Notes: generated by a model not told the origin, from the letters alone. Positions 35,259 to 44,850 are shown, numbered from the stretch's first letter. The stretch: 64,000 bases of DNA from Pedobacter caeni (GCF_900129215.1 NZ_FQUQ01000002.1:124001-188000), one strand, 5' to 3'. Translations and numbers: made by a program.

Positions 35259-36041
35259 ATGATCAAAGTTAGAGGACTCAGCTATAAAGCAGGCAGTAAG
35301 AAGCTATTGGATAACCTCAGCTTCGATGCCCATAAAGGAGAATTACTGGCCATATTGGGTGCAAATGGTGCCGGTAAAAGCACCCTGATGAAATTGCTTT
35401 GCCGGGAGATCAAACCTGCTGCAGGGACGATCCTGATCAATCAAAAAGAACTGGATAACTACAGACTGGAAGACCTTGCAAAGACAAGGGCGGTATTGTC
35501 GCAGCACAATACCCTTTCTATTTCTTTCCAGGTAAAAGAATTGGTGCTGATGGGGAGGTATCCTCACTTTCAGCAAAAACCAACAGCCGCAGATTTCGGA
35601 ATTGTAAATCAGGTAATGGAAGAAACCGGGATTACACACCTGGCTTCCAGAGATTACAATACCCTTTCTGGTGGGGAACAACAGCGGGTACAGCTGGCCA
35701 GGGTGATCGCTCAGATCTACGATAGCCCCAATGCATGCCTCTTACTCGATGAACCTACCAATGGCCTGGATTTGCAGTACCAGCAGCAGATTATGGTACT
35801 GGCAAGATCGCTGGCCGACCGTGGTTACTGTGTGATCTGTATCCTGCATGATATCAATTTTGCATCCAGGTTTGCAGACCGGATCATGATGTTAAAGAAT
35901 GGTAAAAAGGTAGCCGAAGGGCTTCCGATTGAGGTGATCAATTGTGAAAATATACACGAAACGTTCAGTATAAAGGTAAAGCTGATGGAATGTGAAGGTT
36001 ATAACTGTCCATTGGTGGTACCGGCAACAATATTAAAATAA
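35259..36041 (+). CDS. hmuV: Haem ABC transporter ATP-binding protein
   Basis: A 260-residue ATPase energising HmuU. It has Walker A GANGAGKST (about residues 34-42), Q-loop, signature LSGGEQQRVQLARV, Walker B LLLDEPTNGLD, and the H-loop His in LHDINFA. The C-terminal part carries the short extension common in FecE/HmuV/BtuD-type ATPases. It starts directly after the hmuU stop codon and is followed after 6 bases by hmuS. Confidence 0.93.
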   Translation: MIKVRGLSYKAGSKKLLDNLSFDAHKGELLAILGANGAGKSTLMKLLCREIKPAAGTILINQKELDNYRLEDLAKTRAVLSQHNTLSISFQVKELVLMGRYPHFQQKPTAADFGIVNQVMEETGITHLASRDYNTLSGGEQQRVQLARVIAQIYDSPNACLLLDEPTNGLDLQYQQQIMVLARSLADRGYCVICILHDINFASRFADRIMMLKNGKKVAEGLPIEVINCENIHETFSIKVKLMECEGYNCPLVVPATILK

Positions 36042-36047
36042 AATCGT

Positions 36048-37076
36048 ATGGAAAAGACATTGGATTTGAAAAGTCAGTGGGCAGCTTTTAAAGCGGAGCA
36101 GCCAAAGGTAAGAATCAGAGATGCAGCAAAACAGCTGGGAACCTCTGAAGCAGCATTGATTGCCACGACGGTAGGGGAGTCCGCGATCCGTTTGCAGGAG
36201 CAATTTCCGGAAATTTTAAAAGAAGTAGAAGGATTGGGTTATGTGATGGGATTAACGCGTAACGACCATTGTGTGCATGAGCGTAAAGGGGTTTATAAAA
36301 AAGTTTCTTTCCGTGGGCCAATTGGCCTGGCAGTAAATCCTGATATCGATATCAGATTGTTCATGAGCCATTGGGCATCTGGTTTCGCTGTAAATGAAAA
36401 CGAGCGGAAGAGCCTTCAGTTTTTTGGAAAAGACGGAGAAGCAGTCCATAAAATCTATATGACCGAACGTAGCGACGAGGCTGCTTATCAGGCCCTGGTT
36501 GCAAAATATACTTTAGCCGATCAGCATGCCGCATTGGTCTGTGATGAAGCTAAAAAACCTGTTGTAGAACTGGCTGATGCGGAAGTCGCTGTGTCGGACT
36601 TTAAACAGGCCTGGCTGGATTTAGAGGATACCCATGATTTTCATGGTTTGCTCAATACCTATGGGCTGACAAGGACACAGGCGCTTCGTCTGGCTCCGGA
36701 AGGACATGCCATCCCGGTAAGCCTGGCCGCACTGAAAGCAATGTTACATCAGGTTTCTGATACCGATCTGGAGATCATGGTTTTTACCGGGAGTGCCGGT
36801 TGTATACAGATCCATACCGGATTGGTCAAAAAGATTCTGGAAACGGGCCCATGGTTCAATGTGCTTGATCCTGAATTTAACATGCATTTAAGAATGGATG
36901 GAATTGCATCGCTTTGGCTGGTGAAAAAACCAACGAAAGATGGAATCGTAACGAGTATTGAAGTTTTTGATGCCGAAGGAAATATTATCGTTCAGTTTTT
37001 TGGAAAGCGTAAACCAGGCATTCCGGAAGATGAGAACTGGCGTAAAATCGCAAATGAATTGGCTGTAAACAGCTAA
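36048..37076 (+). CDS. hmuS: Haem-degrading / haem-trafficking factor HmuS (HemS/ChuS-like)
   Basis: A 342-residue cytoplasmic protein with the two homologous halves of the HemS/ChuS/HmuS family. Each half begins with a small helical part (RIRDAAKQLGTSEAALIAT; LGLTRTQALRLA-like) and ends with a beta sheet (the half motifs VMGLTRNDHCVHERKGVY and VMVFTGSAGCIQIHTG-type). Relatives bind the imported haem and either store it or open the ring to release iron. It is the last gene of the hmu run, and a strong terminator follows. Confidence 0.92.
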   Translation: MEKTLDLKSQWAAFKAEQPKVRIRDAAKQLGTSEAALIATTVGESAIRLQEQFPEILKEVEGLGYVMGLTRNDHCVHERKGVYKKVSFRGPIGLAVNPDIDIRLFMSHWASGFAVNENERKSLQFFGKDGEAVHKIYMTERSDEAAYQALVAKYTLADQHAALVCDEAKKPVVELADAEVAVSDFKQAWLDLEDTHDFHGLLNTYGLTRTQALRLAPEGHAIPVSLAALKAMLHQVSDTDLEIMVFTGSAGCIQIHTGLVKKILETGPWFNVLDPEFNMHLRMDGIASLWLVKKPTKDGIVTSIEVFDAEGNIIVQFFGKRKPGIPEDENWRKIANELAVNS

Positions 37077-37121
37077 AAGAGTCTATAACCAGTGAGGTGT
37101 TGCTGGGGTTTAGGTGTGTTT

Positions 37122-37157
37122 AAAGCGTCGGATTAGGCCCCGACGCTTTGTTTTTTC
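37122..37157 (+). terminator. Terminator of the hmu operon
   Basis: A 10-base stem AAAGCGTCGG (37122-37131) with CCGACGCTTT (37140-37149), an 8-base loop, then GTTTTTT. It probably also serves the convergent methyltransferase transcript. Confidence 0.9.
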
Positions 37158-37169
37158 AGGTGTGTTTTT

Positions 37170-38054
37170 TTATTTGAAAGTGTTGAACTTTCCAAAAACA
37201 CCCAGTGGTAATTTTATTCCGGAAGTTGCCTGTAAGTACAACTCTCCTGTTTCCAGGTTTTGCACCTGTGGGAAAGAAGTCTTGATCAGGTTCTCTACGA
37301 TTACTGAAGAGAATCCCAGGGAGTAGGTGTTTAGGATTAAGAAGTGTTCTTCCTCATCCAGTAACTGAACCACATCCTGCATCATTTCCTGAATATGGTC
37401 TTCCAGTTTCCATTTTTCTCCATTCGGACCATGTCCAAATGCAGGTGGATCGAGGATAATCCCATTGTATTTTTTACCGCGTTTTAATTCTCTTTTTACA
37501 AACTTTAAAGCATCTTCCACTACCCAGCGCACATCTTTCAGGTTAGAAAGCTCCTGGTTTTCATTCGCCCAGTTTACCACTTGTTTAATAGAATCTACGT
37601 GAGTGGTGTCTGCACCAGCTGCTTTTGCGATCAATGATGCTGCACCGGTATAAGCAAAAAGGTTGAGTACTTTGGGAACAGGGTTTTTGAATTTCTTCAC
37701 CGAAGAAGAGATGTAATCCCAGTTTACCGCCTGCTCCGGAAAAACACCAACATGCTTGAATGAGGTCAGTCCTAAACGAAGGTTGATGTTTACTTCATCA
37801 TTTTTGTAGTTTACGTTCCAGCGGTCGGGCAGGTGCGCCGAGCTTTTCATCCACTCGCCGGTAGTTGCCGAGCGTCCTTTAAACCGGATATGGGTCAGTT
37901 TCTTCCATTCTTGTTCAGAAAGCACCTTTTTCCATACGGCCTGAGGCTCAGGTCTGCACAACACAAGGTTGCCAAAGCGTTCTAATTTTTCAAAATCACC
38001 ACAATCAATCAACTCATAATCTTTCCAGTGTGTGGGTGTTAACAGGCTTATCAT
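37170..38054 (-). CDS. Class I SAM-dependent methyltransferase (RlmI/RlmK-like)
   Basis: A 294-residue methyltransferase of the type found in 23S rRNA m5C/m7G enzymes (Methyltrans_SAM). The SAM-binding motif I is VLNLFAYTGAASLIAKAAGA (about residues 128-147), motif II has the acidic THVDS, and motif IV is ILDPPAFGHG. The N-terminal part has a beta-rich domain but no full PUA domain as in RlmI, so the rRNA target remains unsure. It is the last gene of a minus-strand unit behind the MlaEF-like transporter, with a 14-base gap. Confidence 0.85.
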   Translation of the reverse strand: MISLLTPTHWKDYELIDCGDFEKLERFGNLVLCRPEPQAVWKKVLSEQEWKKLTHIRFKGRSATTGEWMKSSAHLPDRWNVNYKNDEVNINLRLGLTSFKHVGVFPEQAVNWDYISSSVKKFKNPVPKVLNLFAYTGAASLIAKAAGADTTHVDSIKQVVNWANENQELSNLKDVRWVVEDALKFVKRELKRGKKYNGIILDPPAFGHGPNGEKWKLEDHIQEMMQDVVQLLDEEEHFLILNTYSLGFSSVIVENLIKTSFPQVQNLETGELYLQATSGIKLPLGVFGKFNTFK

Positions 38055-38068
38055 AAAAATATGGGTAT

Positions 38069-38821
38069 TTAAAATTTGTCTTTTGCAGCTTTCATAAAAC
38101 GGCTGGCAAAAACAAAATCATTTAGTTCTTGAATATCGGTATGGGCAATCTCTTTATTTGATCCTTCCCAGAATTTTTTTCCTTCGTGTAAGAATAAGAT
38201 GTAATCACCGATTCCCATTACGGAATTCATATCATGGGTAACCACGATTGTTGTGGTATTGTACTCTTCAGTCAGCTCTTTGATCAGCTCATCAATAACG
38301 ATGGAGGTTTTAGGATCCAGACCGGAGTTGGGCTCATCAACAAAGAGGTATTTAGGGTTCATGGCAATCGCACGGGCAATTCCCACACGTTTTTTCATTC
38401 CTCCGGAAAGCTCAGCAGGGAAAAGTTTATTTTTTCCGGTCAGGTTTACCCGTTCCAGACAGAAGTTTACACGGTCCAGTTTTTCTGCGCGTTTCTGATC
38501 GGTAAACATATTTAAAGGAAACATGATGTTTTCCTCTACGGTCATGGAATCAAAGAGTGCTGATCCCTGAAAAAGCATGCCGATTTCTTTTCTGATCTCG
38601 ATCTTCTCCTCAAAGTTCATGGTCGTAAATTCACGCCCATCGTACTCTACACTTCCTTTTTCAGGATGGTGCAAGCCAATCATACACTTTAATAAAGTGG
38701 TTTTTCCGGAACCGGAGCCTCCAATAATAAGGTTTGTTACCCCTGGTTTAAACTGTCCTGAAATTCCTTTTAAAACTTCATTATCGCCGAATGATTTGTA
38801 AATGTCCTTGATTTCGATCAT
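38069..38821 (-). CDS. mlaF: MlaF-type ABC transporter ATP-binding protein
   Basis: A 250-residue ATPase of the Mla/Ttg2/Mce lipid-transport group. It has Walker A GGSGSGKTT (about 33-41), signature LSGGMKKRVGIARA, Walker B LFVDEPNSGLD (the P-N-S-G variant typical of MlaF) and H-loop THDM. It powers phospholipid or other lipid movement between the membranes. The start overlaps the mlaE-type permease stop by 4 bases. No MCE-domain substrate protein is adjacent. Confidence 0.9.
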   Translation of the reverse strand: MIEIKDIYKSFGDNEVLKGISGQFKPGVTNLIIGGSGSGKTTLLKCMIGLHHPEKGSVEYDGREFTTMNFEEKIEIRKEIGMLFQGSALFDSMTVEENIMFPLNMFTDQKRAEKLDRVNFCLERVNLTGKNKLFPAELSGGMKKRVGIARAIAMNPKYLFVDEPNSGLDPKTSIVIDELIKELTEEYNTTTIVVTHDMNSVMGIGDYILFLHEGKKFWEGSNKEIAHTDIQELNDFVFASRFMKAAKDKF

Positions 38822-39552
38822 AGTAATAACTGGGTTACGATGTAATCACATGCGAGAATAGTAATACAACTTACTACTACCGCCCTTGTACTTGCCTGTG
38901 CTACTTCCAGGGCTCCGCCTTTTACGTAAAAGCCTTCATAGGCAGGAACAGAAGTAATGATGAAACCAAAAACGAATGCTTTTACCAGGGCTACAACAAT
39001 GGTATAAGGGTTAAAGTCTGTGGTAATCCCCTGTACATATTCAGCTGCAGAAACTGCTCCTGATAATGTTCCGCCGATGTATCCGCCACCAATGCTCAAT
39101 ACCATTGATAAGATCACCAATAGTGGGACCATGGTAATTCCGGCAAGGACTTTTGGCAGGATCAGGTATCCCGGAGAGTTGATTCCCATAATCTCCAGGG
39201 CATCAATCTGCTCACTTACCCTCATGGTACCAATCTCTGAAGAGATTGCCGAACCAATTTTACCGGCCAATACGATTGCTGTAATCGTTGGACTAAGTTC
39301 CAGAATACTGGAGTCCCTGTTTACAGAACCAATAATGGTTTTAGGAATAAAGTCGCTCACTAACTGGAAGGCGATCTGCAAGGTCATTACCGCTCCGATA
39401 AAGGTCGAAATGATGGCAATTAGTCCGATTGAGCCGACGCCGATAAAGTCCATTTGTTTAAAAATGGCCTTCATATATATACTTAACTTTTCCGGCTTTC
39501 TGAATACGGCCTTTAATAAAAGGATGTACCTGCCAAAGTTGGTGAAATTCAT
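38818..39552 (-). CDS. mlaE: MlaE-type ABC transporter permease
   Basis: A 244-residue inner-membrane permease (MlaE/DUF140). It has about five hydrophobic segments, an amphipathic N-terminus, and the family's core motifs IGLIAIISTFIGAVMTLQ, AIVLAGKIGSAISSEIGTM and MGINSPGYLILPK. With the MlaF-type ATPase it forms the membrane part of a lipid transporter maintaining outer-membrane asymmetry. Four-base overlap shows it is cotranscribed with the ATPase gene. The start faces the divergent SDR gene. Confidence 0.9.
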   Translation of the reverse strand: MNFTNFGRYILLLKAVFRKPEKLSIYMKAIFKQMDFIGVGSIGLIAIISTFIGAVMTLQIAFQLVSDFIPKTIIGSVNRDSSILELSPTITAIVLAGKIGSAISSEIGTMRVSEQIDALEIMGINSPGYLILPKVLAGITMVPLLVILSMVLSIGGGYIGGTLSGAVSAAEYVQGITTDFNPYTIVVALVKAFVFGFIITSVPAYEGFYVKGGALEVAQASTRAVVVSCITILACDYIVTQLLL

Positions 39553-39736
39553 TGAATCAAAAATTAGCTATGGTAATAATGCAATAATACTACAAAGAAA
39601 CAACAAAAATTGTTGTGACATTCTTTATTTATTAAATAATTATTTCGCTTACTGCCTGTTTTGTCCCCTTTTAAGTGGTCAAATCGCTGTATAGTATATC
39701 GCATTTTATGTAATATTGCTGCAAAATTGAGATAAA

Positions 39737-40426
39737 ATGAATGCAGTCATCACGGGCGCTACCAAGGGAATTGGAAAAGCCATTGCTACTAAGCTTGCCG
39801 AAAATGGATATAACCTTGCGGTTTGTTCCAGAAATGTGGCAGAGCTGCGGGCCTTTGCCGAAGAACTGAAGTATACCGGCGTTTCTGTTTTTACGTATGC
39901 TGCGGATTTAAGTGATAAAGCAGCTGCATATGCTTTCTGTGAAGCGGTAAAAGCAAAAATGCCGGAATTGAAGGTGCTGGTTAATAATGTCGGGATATTT
40001 ACACCCGGTATATTACTGGATGAGGAAGATGATTCCTTGGAGAAACAACTGAATCTGAACCTTTTGGCCCCTTATTATTTATCTAAATTTTTCGGTAAAA
40101 TGATGCGTAGACAGCGTTCCGGGCATATTTTTAACATTTGCTCTGTGGCAAGTAAGGAAATTGTAACAAATGCAGGTAGTTACAGTGTAACTAAATCAGC
40201 CTTGCTCAGTCTTAATAATGTATGCAGAGGGGAGTTAGCTGAATACAACGTTAAAGTAACGGCCATTTTGCCGGGATCAACATTAACCTCATCATGGGAA
40301 GGAACAGAAATTCCTGCTGAGCGATTTGTACAACCGGAAGATATTGCCAATACCTTATACACCATTTTAAACTTAAGCACTGGTGTAAATGTTGATGAAG
40401 TAACCCTGAAGCCGATACAGTTTTAA
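39737..40426 (+). CDS. Short-chain dehydrogenase/reductase
   Basis: A 229-residue classical SDR. It has the cofactor motif TGATKGIG (residues 6-13), NNVG (a variant of NNAG), the catalytic Ser in ICSVAS, and the YSVTK active-site pair, and ends with PGSTLTSSW. The size and compact N-terminus resemble 3-oxoacyl-ACP reductase or sepiapterin-reductase-like enzymes, but the substrate is unknown. It is divergent from the Mla-like genes and 34 bases upstream of the PspC gene, with which it may share a transcript. Confidence 0.88.
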   Translation: MNAVITGATKGIGKAIATKLAENGYNLAVCSRNVAELRAFAEELKYTGVSVFTYAADLSDKAAAYAFCEAVKAKMPELKVLVNNVGIFTPGILLDEEDDSLEKQLNLNLLAPYYLSKFFGKMMRRQRSGHIFNICSVASKEIVTNAGSYSVTKSALLSLNNVCRGELAEYNVKVTAILPGSTLTSSWEGTEIPAERFVQPEDIANTLYTILNLSTGVNVDEVTLKPIQF

Positions 40427-40460
40427 AGAAAAAATAAATAAAGAAAAGGAGGATAGTATT

Positions 40461-41228
40461 ATGGACAAGCGATTATTTAGGAATGAGCACGACAAAGTAT
40501 TAGCAGGTGTTTCATCAGGAATTGCAGAGTATATGGAGGTTGATGTAACCATAATCAGGCTGTTGTTTGTGCTCTCCACTATATTTTTGGTGGGTACGGG
40601 GATATTGGTATATATTATCATGTGGATCGTTGTTCCGGTGAATTTTGACCCGGCAGCAAGGTTTTCAAGATTTAATGATTTTTACAAAGGACAGGGCGAC
40701 AAAAGCAATCCGTTTAATTCGCCGAATGCGTTTTCACAACCGCAAAATACAACTGAATCAACAAGTAGTACAACCAGTGGAACTTCCAGCGGCTGGACCG
40801 GGTCAGGCATCAATGAAGATCCGTTTAAAGCAAAGTCTAAAATGGAGGATTTTAACAAGCCTTTCCAAAAGAATAACAACGAAACCGGAAGAACGGTGGG
40901 TGGTTTATTCCTGTTGGTGATCGGACTTTACTTCCTGATGAATGAGTTTAACATCATTCCATTCTGGTTTAGCTTACATAAATTATGGCCATTGGTTTTT
41001 GTGGCGATAGGATTGAGTTTCATCATGAAAGGCAAAAATAAAAATGCATGGGAAACCTGGAAAAGCCAGCAGGAACAAGCGGGTGCAGCACAGGCTGGTG
41101 GGACAACAAATGAGCCTGCTCCGGCATCTCCCATAGCTCCTGAGGGCAATGCGCCAATCATCACACCGGAACCGGGAACCAATCCTGAAACTCCTGCTGA
41201 CGACAGGTTTACAAAACATGACAATTAA
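40461..41228 (+). CDS. PspC-domain membrane protein
   Basis: A 255-residue protein with an N-terminal PspC domain (about 1-60: RLFRNEHDKVLAGVSSGIAEYMEVDVTIIRLLFV, one transmembrane helix). A Ser/Thr/Asn-rich linker follows, then a LiaI/LiaF-type pair of helices (about 135-190) and a Pro/Ala-rich tail. PspC proteins sense or relay envelope damage in phage-shock-type responses. An unusually good ribosome site (AAGGAGG) precedes the ATG. The next two genes are also LiaF-like and small membrane proteins, so this looks like an envelope-stress operon. Confidence 0.87.
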   Translation: MDKRLFRNEHDKVLAGVSSGIAEYMEVDVTIIRLLFVLSTIFLVGTGILVYIIMWIVVPVNFDPAARFSRFNDFYKGQGDKSNPFNSPNAFSQPQNTTESTSSTTSGTSSGWTGSGINEDPFKAKSKMEDFNKPFQKNNNETGRTVGGLFLLVIGLYFLMNEFNIIPFWFSLHKLWPLVFVAIGLSFIMKGKNKNAWETWKSQQEQAGAAQAGGTTNEPAPASPIAPEGNAPIITPEPGTNPETPADDRFTKHDN

Positions 41229-41246
41229 AAATCTAAATTTATACAG

Positions 41247-42182
41247 ATGAAAACGGATAGAATAATGTGGGGTATTGTGCTGTTGTTTATCGGCGGCGTA
41301 CTTCTTCTGGAAAACTTTGATATCATTGATTTTTACTGGCGCAGCGTATTTCGCTTCTGGCCTATATTCCTGATCATTGCGGGTGTAAATATTTTATTCA
41401 GCAGAAACAAATCACAAGTAGGTGGTTATGTTTCCATCGGGGTACTTGTGATTACCTTATCCATGCTCTTTGTAAGGGGGCAGCAACCGCCTGCAAACAG
41501 AGACCGTTGGATTGGCGACCGCATTAAGGATGAGATCCGTACCGAAGAAGACAATTATGAGGAACAGAACTTCACGGAGGCTTATCAGGATTCCCTGGTT
41601 AAAAAGACGGTTCTGAACATCTCCGGAGGAGGAACATCTTTTGAATTAAAAGGAGGAACCGATAGTCTGATTACTGCACATGTACAAAGAAAATCAGGTA
41701 TTTTCACTTTGCAGAACGTAAGGACAGACAGTGTGAACACCCTGACGTTTAAAATGAAAGGTAAGTCGGGCTGGTCGATGAACGACGGAGGAAATGATGT
41801 AGAGTTGCGTCTGAATAAAAAACCGGAATGGGAAGTTCATATGAGCATGGGTGCAGGAGAAGTAGATTTTGATTTCTCTGAGTACAAACTGCGCGCATTT
41901 AACTTTGACGGCGGTGCAGCAGCATTGGATATTAAATTTGGAGACTTACTTCCGATCACGGATATCAATGTCAAAACCGGTGTTGCAGATGTTAAAATTA
42001 ATGTTCCTACAGGATCAGGCTGCCGTATTAAAACCAAAACAGGTCTTTCTGCAAAAGATTTTGAAGGTTTTACCAAGCTGAAAGACGGAACGTATGAAAC
42101 GCCAAACTACAGTGCCTCCACCAAAAAGATATTTATCAATTTAGATGGCGGATTGAGTAACTTTGAAGTGAAGCGTTACTAA
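41247..42182 (+). CDS. LiaF-like membrane protein
   Basis: A 311-residue protein with four short hydrophobic segments at the N-terminus (LiaI-LiaF-like transmembrane region, about 5-75). A soluble beta-helix-like domain (about 120-311) follows, with repeats such as DINVKTGVADVKINVPTGSG. In Firmicutes, LiaF keeps a two-component cell-wall stress system off, but here no kinase is adjacent. It lies 18 bases downstream of the PspC gene, and a related helix pair occurs in both. The function in Bacteroidota is unknown. Confidence 0.8.
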   Translation: MKTDRIMWGIVLLFIGGVLLLENFDIIDFYWRSVFRFWPIFLIIAGVNILFSRNKSQVGGYVSIGVLVITLSMLFVRGQQPPANRDRWIGDRIKDEIRTEEDNYEEQNFTEAYQDSLVKKTVLNISGGGTSFELKGGTDSLITAHVQRKSGIFTLQNVRTDSVNTLTFKMKGKSGWSMNDGGNDVELRLNKKPEWEVHMSMGAGEVDFDFSEYKLRAFNFDGGAAALDIKFGDLLPITDINVKTGVADVKINVPTGSGCRIKTKTGLSAKDFEGFTKLKDGTYETPNYSASTKKIFINLDGGLSNFEVKRY

Positions 42183-42217
42183 ACGCAAATCATCTTCAGC
42201 ATATAATTTAAAGCATA

Positions 42218-42838
42218 ATGGAAAGTCCTGTTAAAGGAGAATACACAGTTGTCATTAACGGAAAGCCTACAGGTCCTTATCCATTAGCATCACTAAAAGA
42301 ATTAGATATCCATCCGGGAACCTTTGTAAGAAAACCGGGAATGGACGATTATAAAGAAGCTCATGAGTTCCCAGAACTGCGTGAGCTTCTTGGTTTTAGT
42401 CATACCAAAACCGCTCCTCAGTATTTTGCTTCTTTCGATCAGCGCCTGCTGGCCTCGGTAATTGATTATTTCTTTATTGCCATTGGTTATGCCCTTCTGG
42501 TGCTGTTGAGCTTTCTTTTTATAACAGAAAAAAACGAAAGGATTGTTGCGATTGTGACTGGTCTTCCGATCATTCCGGTTGTCAAGTTCTTTTATAGCAG
42601 TATTGCCGAAGCTTCCGGGAAACAAGCAACCATAGGAAAAGCATTGTTAAACATAAAGGTGACCGATATGATGGGGAATCCCATCAGCCTGAGCAATTCC
42701 TTTGGAAGAAATGCCGCAAAAATACTTTCCGTGCTCCCTGCCTTCTTTGGCTACCTGTACAGTTTCCTGAACCGGAAGCAGCAATGTTTTCATGACCTGA
42801 TTGCCAACACACTGGTGACCAAGGAAAGACTGATATAA
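42218..42838 (+). CDS. RDD-family membrane protein with N-terminal GYF_2 domain
   Basis: A 206-residue protein. The N-terminal 60 residues have the GYF_2 (DUF4339) pattern (YTVVINGKPTGPYPLASLKEL). An RDD domain (about 70-200) follows with three transmembrane helices, starting with FASFDQRLLASVIDYFF and including GKALLNIKVTDMMG. GYF domains bind proline-rich peptides, and the Pro-rich tail of the PspC-protein two genes upstream could be a partner (inference). RDD proteins have been linked to ion transport. It closes the PspC-LiaF-RDD run. Confidence 0.85.
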   Translation: MESPVKGEYTVVINGKPTGPYPLASLKELDIHPGTFVRKPGMDDYKEAHEFPELRELLGFSHTKTAPQYFASFDQRLLASVIDYFFIAIGYALLVLLSFLFITEKNERIVAIVTGLPIIPVVKFFYSSIAEASGKQATIGKALLNIKVTDMMGNPISLSNSFGRNAAKILSVLPAFFGYLYSFLNRKQQCFHDLIANTLVTKERLI

Positions 42839-42882
42839 TAAACATAATCTTTATCTTTGCCCCATAATTGTATCGTAAATTG

Positions 42883-44850
42883 ATGGAAGACGTAGTTGTG
42901 CAAAAAGAGTTAAATGGTGGATATTGTAATAGTTTAACCCAATATTCAAGGTTCCTGACCCGCGAGGTGAACATAGGTGACATCCCTATGGGGGGCTTAA
43001 ATCCGATCAGGATTCAGTCAATGACTACTACAGATACGATGGATACGATCGGGACGGTAGAGCAAACCATCCGCATGGTAAATTCCGGCTGTGAATATGT
43101 ACGCATCACTGCCCCGAGCATCAAAGAAGCCGAAAATCTAGCTAACATCAAGAAAGAATTACTTTTCCGCGGATACAAAGTGCCCTTGGTTGCAGATATC
43201 CATTTTACACCAAATGCAGCAGAATCTGCAGCAAGAATTGTAGAAAAGGTAAGGGTAAACCCGGGTAATTACGCAGATAAAAAACGTTTTGAAAATATAG
43301 AATACACCCAGCAAGCCTATCAGGCAGAGCTGGAGCGCATTTACAAGAAATTCACCCCTTTAGTGAAAATCTGTAAAGAGTATGGTACTGCCATGCGCAT
43401 AGGTACCAACCATGGTTCTTTATCAGACCGGATCATGAGTCATTATGGTGATACCCCAAGGGGCATGGTTGAATCGGCCATGGAATTCATCCGCATGTGC
43501 GAAGACCAGAATTATTATAACCTGGTCATTTCCATGAAAGCCAGCAATACCCAGGTCATGGTGCAGGCCTATCGTTTACTGGTCGCTACCATGGTTAAAG
43601 AGGGGATGAACTATCCTTTACACCTTGGTGTAACAGAGGCTGGCGATGGCGAAGATGGACGTATCAAATCGGCTGTTGGCATCGGGGCGCTCCTGGAAGA
43701 CGGCCTTGGAGATACCATCAGGGTGTCCCTGACTGAAGATCCGGAGTTCGAAGCACCTGTAGCAAAAGCGCTTGCCATGAGGTACGAAAACAGGGCTTTA
43801 ATCACGGACCTATCACAAGAACGAGAAAAAATCACCATACAGGACCTTCCATACCAACCCTACGAATACAACCGCAGGCAGACGAAACCTGTTCAACATA
43901 TCGGTGGTCATCATCATCCTGTAGTCATGCTGGATGTATCAAAAGAAAACTTAAAAGATCCATACTTCCTGGGAGCTGTAGGTTATAAATATAGCGCCGG
44001 ACTGGATAAATACAATATGGCTGATCAGGCCTGTGACCTGGTTTATCTGGGTGATGGACTTCCTTCGTTCTCTTTTCCTGGAAACCTGAAACAGATCTAT
44101 AATTATCAGACCTGGTTAGGACTGGCAGATAAAACCAATTGTCACCCTTTACTTAGTTACGCTGAATACGAAAAAACTGAACTAAAGGACGAACATATAA
44201 ACCTGGTTAGCATTGACGCTGTTGAAGCATTAACGGCGAACCTGGAAAGCTTAAAAGACAATGTAGTGTTGGTTTTAGAAACCAATGCCATACATGGAAT
44301 GGCTGCACAAAGAGAACTCTTCATCAAACTCTTAAAAAACAATATCCAGACTCCTGTCATCATCAAAAGAAACTATCCCGAATTAAACGCGGACGACCTG
44401 ATGCTCTACTCGGCAACAGATCTTGGTGCACTCTTTACTGACGGACTGGGCGACGGCGTATGGATCAATGCTGCTGAAACAGTAGGTCTTCCTTTGGTGA
44501 ACTCCACCAGTTTCGGAATCCTGCAGGCAACACGTACCCGTATCTCTAAAACAGAATATATCTCCTGCCCAAGCTGCGGGCGTACTTTGTTTGACCTTCA
44601 GGAAACAACCCAGCTTATCCGTTCCAGGACTGACCATTTAAAAGGAATCAAGATTGGAATCATGGGCTGCATTGTAAACGGCCCTGGTGAAATGGCAGAT
44701 GCCGACTATGGCTATGTAGGAACCGGTCCCGGAAAAATAACCTTATACCGGGGCAAAGAGGTGGTAAAGAAAAACGTAAATGCAGACCGTGCACTGGATG
44801 ATCTGATCGATCTGATCAGGGAAGACGGGAACTGGGTTGAAGTCAAATAA
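42883..44850 (+). CDS. ispG: 4-hydroxy-3-methylbut-2-enyl diphosphate synthase, large type
   Basis: An iron-sulfur enzyme of the MEP pathway converting MEcPP to HMBPP for isoprenoid synthesis. At 655 residues it is the A-A*-B type found in plants, Chlamydiae and Bacteroidota. The TIM-barrel domain (PIRIQSMTTTDT; VADIHFTPNAA; RVNPGN) is followed by an insert of about 250 residues, then the cluster-binding domain with CPSCGR and GCIVNGPGE supplying three Cys ligands. A longer frame starts at TTG (42868), but the ATG at 42883 (MEDVVVQKE) is preferred. Confidence 0.94.
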   Translation: MEDVVVQKELNGGYCNSLTQYSRFLTREVNIGDIPMGGLNPIRIQSMTTTDTMDTIGTVEQTIRMVNSGCEYVRITAPSIKEAENLANIKKELLFRGYKVPLVADIHFTPNAAESAARIVEKVRVNPGNYADKKRFENIEYTQQAYQAELERIYKKFTPLVKICKEYGTAMRIGTNHGSLSDRIMSHYGDTPRGMVESAMEFIRMCEDQNYYNLVISMKASNTQVMVQAYRLLVATMVKEGMNYPLHLGVTEAGDGEDGRIKSAVGIGALLEDGLGDTIRVSLTEDPEFEAPVAKALAMRYENRALITDLSQEREKITIQDLPYQPYEYNRRQTKPVQHIGGHHHPVVMLDVSKENLKDPYFLGAVGYKYSAGLDKYNMADQACDLVYLGDGLPSFSFPGNLKQIYNYQTWLGLADKTNCHPLLSYAEYEKTELKDEHINLVSIDAVEALTANLESLKDNVVLVLETNAIHGMAAQRELFIKLLKNNIQTPVIIKRNYPELNADDLMLYSATDLGALFTDGLGDGVWINAAETVGLPLVNSTSFGILQATRTRISKTEYISCPSCGRTLFDLQETTQLIRSRTDHLKGIKIGIMGCIVNGPGEMADADYGYVGTGPGKITLYRGKEVVKKNVNADRALDDLIDLIREDGNWVEVK

